NCBI GenBank assembly: GCA_002780065.1
Contig: PEWQ01000198.1
Location: 1 to 10,582 of the forward strand
Length of the DNA: 10,582 bases
From: Candidatus Hydrogenedentes bacterium CG07_land_8_20_14_0_80_42_17
GTDB taxonomy: Bacteria > UBA8481
Reading direction: 5' to 3'
The notes below the pieces were generated by a model. The model was not told where the DNA came from, did not search any database, and saw only the letters and a list, made by a program, of their open reading frames with translations. A program made the position numbers and the translations under genes. Shown here piece by piece: positions 7,387-10,582 of the stretch (its first letter is position 1; each line of letters opens with the position of its first letter).

Positions 7387-7409
7387 TTACTCATGGATCA
7401 TTACTTACA

Positions 7410-8648
7410 ATGCTTATAGAAGACGAAAAAAATAAAATATTAAAAGCTGATAAGCTTTTTTCTCTAATCTTGAAAGAAATTAATACTGGTTTAACTCCTA
7501 ATGATGTTCTGGACAAGATTTATGAAACGTTTCGAGAAGTTATACCTTACGACAGAATGGGATGCGCTCTAATTGATGATAAAAACGAAGTTGTGACCTC
7601 AAAGTGGAATCGCGCAGATTATCAAAAAAAGTTTATTTTACACGGTTATTCAGCTTTTCTGAATGGAACGAGCCTTAAGAATATTGTTGATAGCGGTAAT
7701 CCGAGAATAATAAATGATCTCGAAGAATATTTTTCCAAGCATCCTGACTCCAAATCGACTCAATTGATTTTGAAGGAAGGAATCCGATCGAGTTTAACAT
7801 GTCCTCTTGTTTCGATGAACGGGCCTGTCGGGTTTTTGTTCTTTTCGAGCAAAGAGAAAGAGACTTATAAAAATGAGCATGTCGAAATTTATATGACAAT
7901 TGCCGATGAAGTTTCGGTCATAATTGAGAAATCACGTCTGCTTGAAAAAAATATGGAACTGAATGAACTCAAGAATAGGTTTATCGGTATGGCGGCTCAC
8001 GATTTGAGAAACCCTTTGTTTATAATCTCGAGCTATCTATCTATGATAAGACGCGGCAAGTTCGGAAACTTGTCTCCGAAGTTGGAAGAAAAATTGGAAC
8101 TTATTCATGAGACCGCAACTCATATGCAGGACTTGGTAGAAAATATTCTGGATGTAAATATCATTGAGTCTGGAGAGATGAAACTTAATTTAGAACTATT
8201 ATCAATCGCTGAAATATTCAATGAGAAGTGCGGAGAGCAGGAATTATTTGCAATAGAAAAGTCGATAGAAATTGTTCGGGATTTTGAAGAAAAAATTCCA
8301 AATGTGATGATTGACAGAAGTAGAATCGGTCAGGCGATAGAAAATCTTGTCTCGAATGCGCTAAAGTATTCTTACTCAGGCTCCAAAATATTTTGTTGTG
8401 TCAGGCATGAGGATAATTATATTAAAGTTAGTGTACAAAATAAAGGACAGGAAATTCCTGAAGCTGATAGGAATAAGCTTTTTCAGAATTTCGGTAAGAC
8501 GAGTGTTAGACCTACAGGCGGTGAAAAGAGCATTGGACTAGGTCTTGCAATAGTGAAGAAGATAGTGGAAAGTCACGGAGGAACGGTTGGATTCAAGAGT
8601 AACAAGATCGAGAACGAATTCTATTTTCTCTTGCCGTGTAAAGATTAG
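7410..8648 (+). CDS. Soluble GAF-domain sensor histidine kinase
   Basis: This is a 412-residue cytoplasmic sensor kinase. Residues about 15-175 resemble a GAF domain (LFSLILKEINTGLTPNDVLD ... VIPYDRMGCALID ... SSLTCPLV) that could bind a small ligand or chromophore. The phospho-acceptor H-box is FIGMAAHDLRNPL with H197. The N-box has N312 in QAIENLVSNALKY. The G1 box reads NKGQEIP (344-350) instead of the usual D-x-G-x-G. The G2 box GLGL is at 376-379. Autophosphorylation is likely but the G1 change deserves a test. No transmembrane segment or receiver domain is present, and no response regulator lies in the window, so its partner is elsewhere. ATG 7410 is the only early start because a TGA at 7383 closes the frame upstream. 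It has no clear ribosome-binding site. A FecR-domain gene follows at 12 bases, suggesting an operon. The signal sensed is unknown. Confidence 0.92.
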   Translation: MLIEDEKNKILKADKLFSLILKEINTGLTPNDVLDKIYETFREVIPYDRMGCALIDDKNEVVTSKWNRADYQKKFILHGYSAFLNGTSLKNIVDSGNPRIINDLEEYFSKHPDSKSTQLILKEGIRSSLTCPLVSMNGPVGFLFFSSKEKETYKNEHVEIYMTIADEVSVIIEKSRLLEKNMELNELKNRFIGMAAHDLRNPLFIISSYLSMIRRGKFGNLSPKLEEKLELIHETATHMQDLVENILDVNIIESGEMKLNLELLSIAEIFNEKCGEQELFAIEKSIEIVRDFEEKIPNVMIDRSRIGQAIENLVSNALKYSYSGSKIFCCVRHEDNYIKVSVQNKGQEIPEADRNKLFQNFGKTSVRPTGGEKSIGLGLAIVKKIVESHGGTVGFKSNKIENEFYFLLPCKD

Positions 8649-8653
8649 GAGGG
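8647..8653 (+). promoter_or_regulatory. Strong ribosome-binding site overlapping the kinase stop codon
   Basis: AGGAGGG lies seven bases before ATG 8661 and shares bases with the TAG (8646-8648) that ends the kinase. Ribosomes finishing the kinase would sit on the FecR gene start signal, so translational coupling is plausible. Confidence 0.75.
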
Positions 8654-8660
8654 TGAATCG

Positions 8661-9566
8661 ATGAAACGATTTTATTCGAGTTTTGGATTATGGTATTGCA
8701 CTGCGGTTTTTGGGATATGCTTTTTCTCGTGCACAAGTGCTACACCTGATTCATCTAGCGCGGCGACGATTTCTGATACGGCATCTGACTCGGCGCCTGC
8801 CGCAGTAGTTTATCTTTCGTCAGATGATACGGTTCCTGAGGGGACAGAGTTTCAGGAAGGCGACGAGATCAAAACAGATGACGGCATGATGCTTAAACTT
8901 TCCGACGGAAGCGATATTGAGCTCGATAAAAATACCTCTGTAAAATTGTCCGGTGTTCGGAGAACCGGCGCCGGAAACGAGACCGTATTAAAACTTTCGA
9001 GAGGCGCGATACGATCCAGAGTTGATGCGCTTCCTTCCAGAGCAAGATATTCGGTTGTCACTCCGATTTCTGTTGCCGGAGTTCGTGGAACGGATTTTTC
9101 CGTGACTTATGATCCTGTGCCGTCAAATGCAACTGCATCGGGAGTGGATAATTCTGATGTCGATGTATTTGAAGGAACGGTTGAAGTGGAGCAGGGCGAC
9201 AACTCCGTATCGGTCGGCAAAGATGAAGGAGCTACGGTAAGCGGAAGAATGATTCGCCGCCGCGCAATTATAGAGAAAATTAGAGAGCGATGGGATAATC
9301 GTCGCCATGAAATTGTGGAACGCTTGAGGTCGAGACTTGGAGCGGGACCTGACGATGACATTAGAGAACTATTGAAAGAGCGGTTTAAGAATATGTCACC
9401 TCAACAGCGGGAAGCGATCAAAAACCGTCTAAATGAGATTCAAGAGAAAGTTAGGCAGAGAGCCAAAACAGCGGTAGAGAGGGCAAGAGAGCATCGTGAA
9501 GCGGAGAGAAATCAGCGTGAAAAGCGCGTTCGGGAGAACAGGCAGGAGAGAAGAAATGAGAGGTGA
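8661..9566 (+). CDS. FecR-domain putative lipoprotein with Arg/Glu-rich tail
   Basis: The 301-residue product begins with a signal peptide: MKRF, a hydrophobic stretch, then GICFFSC. Cys24 could be lipidated, but the lipobox FFSC lacks the usual Leu at -3, so plain secretion is possible. A Ser/Ala/Asp-rich linker (about 25-50) follows. A FecR domain spans roughly 55-195, with EGTEFQEGDEIKTDDG, LKLSDGSDIELDKNTSVKLS and the hallmark TPISVAGVRGTDFSV (134-148). Residues 197-301 are very rich in Arg and Glu and probably form one or more long helices (ERAREHREAERNQREKRVRE near 273-292). Classical FecR proteins are inner-membrane regulators of a sigma factor with a cytoplasmic N-terminal domain. That domain, a central membrane helix and a sigma-factor gene are all missing here, so an envelope-stress or structural role is as likely as anti-sigma control. 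It is probably co-transcribed with the kinase. Function is not established. Confidence 0.85.
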   Translation: MKRFYSSFGLWYCTAVFGICFFSCTSATPDSSSAATISDTASDSAPAAVVYLSSDDTVPEGTEFQEGDEIKTDDGMMLKLSDGSDIELDKNTSVKLSGVRRTGAGNETVLKLSRGAIRSRVDALPSRARYSVVTPISVAGVRGTDFSVTYDPVPSNATASGVDNSDVDVFEGTVEVEQGDNSVSVGKDEGATVSGRMIRRRAIIEKIRERWDNRRHEIVERLRSRLGAGPDDDIRELLKERFKNMSPQQREAIKNRLNEIQEKVRQRAKTAVERAREHREAERNQREKRVRENRQERRNER

Positions 9567-9637
9567 GGGTATGAAAGAAAAGAACTTTATTTTTTCGCTC
9601 GATTGTACCACAAACGATTAATTTTTTTCACAGCTTC
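9567..9637. other. Convergent intergenic spacer without a convincing terminator
   Basis: This 71-base spacer separates the FecR gene from the convergent transporter gene. A small hairpin TTGT-ACC-ACAA (9603-9613) is followed a few bases later by seven Ts (9622-9628), a poor terminator for the plus strand. A longer imperfect pairing, TTTTTTCGC (9590-9598) with GCGAAGAAA (9642-9650), has a loop above 40 bases. Neither is strong enough to call. Confidence 0.3.
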
Positions 9638-10519
9638 CTATGCGAAGAAATACATTATTTTTATTATAGCAGGCAGAATCAGAGGATATGCGATTGTCGA
9701 AAATAAAACTACTCCTGCCGCATAGTCTGCTTCGAGCCCGTAACGCGCCGGCAAAAGAAAACTCAGTACTGCGGATGGCATTGTCGAAGAGAGAATGATT
9801 ATCTCCGCGACATATCCGTGTATTCCTGTGACAAAGCAATAAAGAATTGCCAAAGAGCCGCCGAGAAGATATCGCCCGATAACTGCGGGATAAATTTTTT
9901 TGAAGCTTGCAGATTTTAATTCAGCTAATGCCGCTCCGACGGAAAAAAGCGCAAGTGGAATACAGGCATTTGCAGGCAGTGTAATAATGCTTCTGATTGA
10001 ATGCGGTAAACCTGTCCCTGAAATTTTCCATATAGCCGCAATAAGTATTGCTAATAAGACAGGATTGAGAAGGAACAAAAATATGCGTTTCGAAAAGCTG
10101 ACGCCTTTGTTGACGATAGAAATTCCGATAGTGAATATGATAAAATTCATCATTTGATCATAGATGATGGCAGGCCCGAGCCATTTTATACCTCCGAGCG
10201 ATTCTGCAACAGGGAACGCGAGAAACCCTGAATTCATGAATGCAATAGGCATCGAATAGCGCATGTAATCTTTATTCGAAGCCATAGAAATTATTTTCAG
10301 AAATAGTAGAGTTCCAAGTATGACAACCGAACATGAAAGAGCAGGATGAAGAATTAAAGAAGAATCTATTTCGGCGTCTATAATTGATATGAAGATGAGC
10401 GGAGGCATAAAAATATCCAGAGTTATTTTTGTCAGAGAAGAGGAATCGATCTTGTGCCACTTCCTCGAAAAGGCTCCGATGATAACTATGACTGCAATAG
10501 AGATAAGACGCTCAAACAT
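9638..10519 (-). CDS. AEC-family (auxin efflux carrier-like) permease
   Basis: The 293-residue product is an integral inner-membrane protein with about ten hydrophobic segments in two halves of five (first half about 1-135, second about 146-291). This is the layout of the AEC/bile-acid-arsenite-riboflavin transporter group. Family motifs are MNSGFLAFPVAESLGG (95-110) in the first half, and ACIPLALFSVGAAL (185-198) and TMPSAVLSFLLPARYG (246-261) in the second. Bacterial members have been linked to malonate, malate or other small organic anions, but the substrate cannot be read from sequence, and no catabolic genes lie beside it in the window. The length is slightly short for the family but both halves are complete. 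ATG 10519 has no obvious ribosome-binding site and lies in a palindrome (10517-10533). It is convergent with the kinase-FecR operon and probably unrelated to it. Confidence 0.9.
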   Translation of the reverse strand: MFERLISIAVIVIIGAFSRKWHKIDSSSLTKITLDIFMPPLIFISIIDAEIDSSLILHPALSCSVVILGTLLFLKIISMASNKDYMRYSMPIAFMNSGFLAFPVAESLGGIKWLGPAIIYDQMMNFIIFTIGISIVNKGVSFSKRIFLFLLNPVLLAILIAAIWKISGTGLPHSIRSIITLPANACIPLALFSVGAALAELKSASFKKIYPAVIGRYLLGGSLAILYCFVTGIHGYVAEIIILSSTMPSAVLSFLLPARYGLEADYAAGVVLFSTIAYPLILPAIIKIMYFFA

Positions 10520-10533
10520 AATGCGGCATTATG
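10517..10533. promoter_or_regulatory. Perfect palindrome over the transporter start codon
   Basis: CATAATGC and GCATTATG form 8-base perfect arms around a single central G. The transporter start codon (10517-10519 on the minus strand) is the left arm's outer end. It may be a dimeric repressor site. As mRNA the arms could pair, but a one-base loop is too tight, so at best a shorter stem with a wider loop would form. No specific regulator is recognised. Confidence 0.5.
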
Positions 10534-10582
10534 CATGAAACAGAGCAGAAAACAATCAACATTTTACTTGCCATACATCACG

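Larger units (their letters stand above)
6219..7389 (+). mobile_element. Putative one-gene rhuM cassette bounded by 58-bp direct repeats
   Basis: The unit consists of a 58-bp repeat, the rhuM gene with its ribosome-binding site, 17 bases after its stop, and a second identical 58-bp repeat. The offset between copies is 1113 bp. Nothing else fits in the unit: no transposase, integrase or terminal inverted repeat is visible. The left copy follows the gltB promoter region and the right copy precedes the kinase gene, so the structure looks like an insertion into one divergent intergenic region. The repeats are too long for an ordinary transposon target duplication. Possible origins are site-specific recombination by an enzyme encoded elsewhere, or integration by homologous recombination at a pre-existing repeat. 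Mobility is inferred; the repeat geometry is seen directly. Confidence 0.5.
7332..7389 (+). repeat. 58-bp direct repeat, right copy
   Basis: This copy is identical to 6219-6276. It starts 17 bases after the rhuM stop codon and ends 20 bases before the kinase ATG. No terminator hairpin is visible between rhuM and this copy. Perfect identity over 58 bases of non-coding sequence implies a recent duplication or ongoing recombination. Confidence 0.97.

Noticed and set aside
6219-7389. Classical insertion sequence or integron cassette
   Set aside because: There is no transposase or integrase, no terminal inverted repeats, and no attC-like folded site; the repeats are direct and 58 bases long.
9571-9621. 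16-codon frame starting at ATG 9571 after the FecR gene
   Set aside because: A G-rich stretch precedes it, but it is very short, resembles nothing known, and ends in the intergenic spacer; coding cannot be supported.
1-10582. CRISPR array, tRNA or rRNA gene
   Set aside because: No regularly spaced repeat series was seen; the only longer repeats are the two 58-bp copies and the short repeat in gltB. I saw no tRNA cloverleaf or rRNA-like sequence in the spaces between genes.

Overview
The window looks like a chromosomal segment from a Gram-negative bacterium of moderate G+C content that I cannot place in a phylum. A secreted FecR-domain protein with a lipoprotein-type signal peptide implies a diderm envelope. 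Its lipobox is loose (FFSC), of the kind tolerated in spirochaetes among others, which is only a weak hint. The standard genetic code is used and coding density is high: there is no gene-free stretch over about 130 bases.

Left half (128-6152, minus strand): a complete gltB-gltD operon encoding the large and small subunits of glutamate synthase (GOGAT). The genes are separated by a single base, and the gltD ribosome-binding site lies inside the end of gltB. A plausible gltB promoter (TTGCAA-16-TACAAT) and a small dyad lie just upstream. The glutaminase domain of GltB carries a 15-bp in-frame tandem repeat (MSQDS x about 3).

Middle (6219-7389): the most unusual part. A complete RhuM-family gene (start GTG 6298) sits between two identical 58-bp direct repeats, 6219-6276 and 7332-7389, with a period of 1113 bp. 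Each copy contains an extended -10 promoter-like sequence and a 12-bp tandem motif. The whole looks like a one-gene cassette inserted into the divergent promoter region between gltB and a histidine kinase gene. One repeat copy now precedes rhuM and the other precedes the kinase. Recombination between the copies would remove exactly 1113 bp and restore a short gltB/kinase intergenic region. The unit encodes no recombinase or transposase.

Right half (7410-9566, plus strand): a soluble GAF-domain histidine kinase with no response regulator nearby, followed 12 bp later by a FecR-domain putative lipoprotein with a long Arg/Glu-rich helical tail. The FecR ribosome-binding site overlaps the kinase stop codon, so the two are probably one operon and may be translationally coupled. 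There is no obvious terminator between rhuM and the kinase, so rhuM transcripts may read into it.

Right end (9638-10519, minus strand): a convergent AEC-family (auxin efflux carrier-like) membrane transporter, whose start codon is embedded in a perfect 8-bp-arm palindrome.
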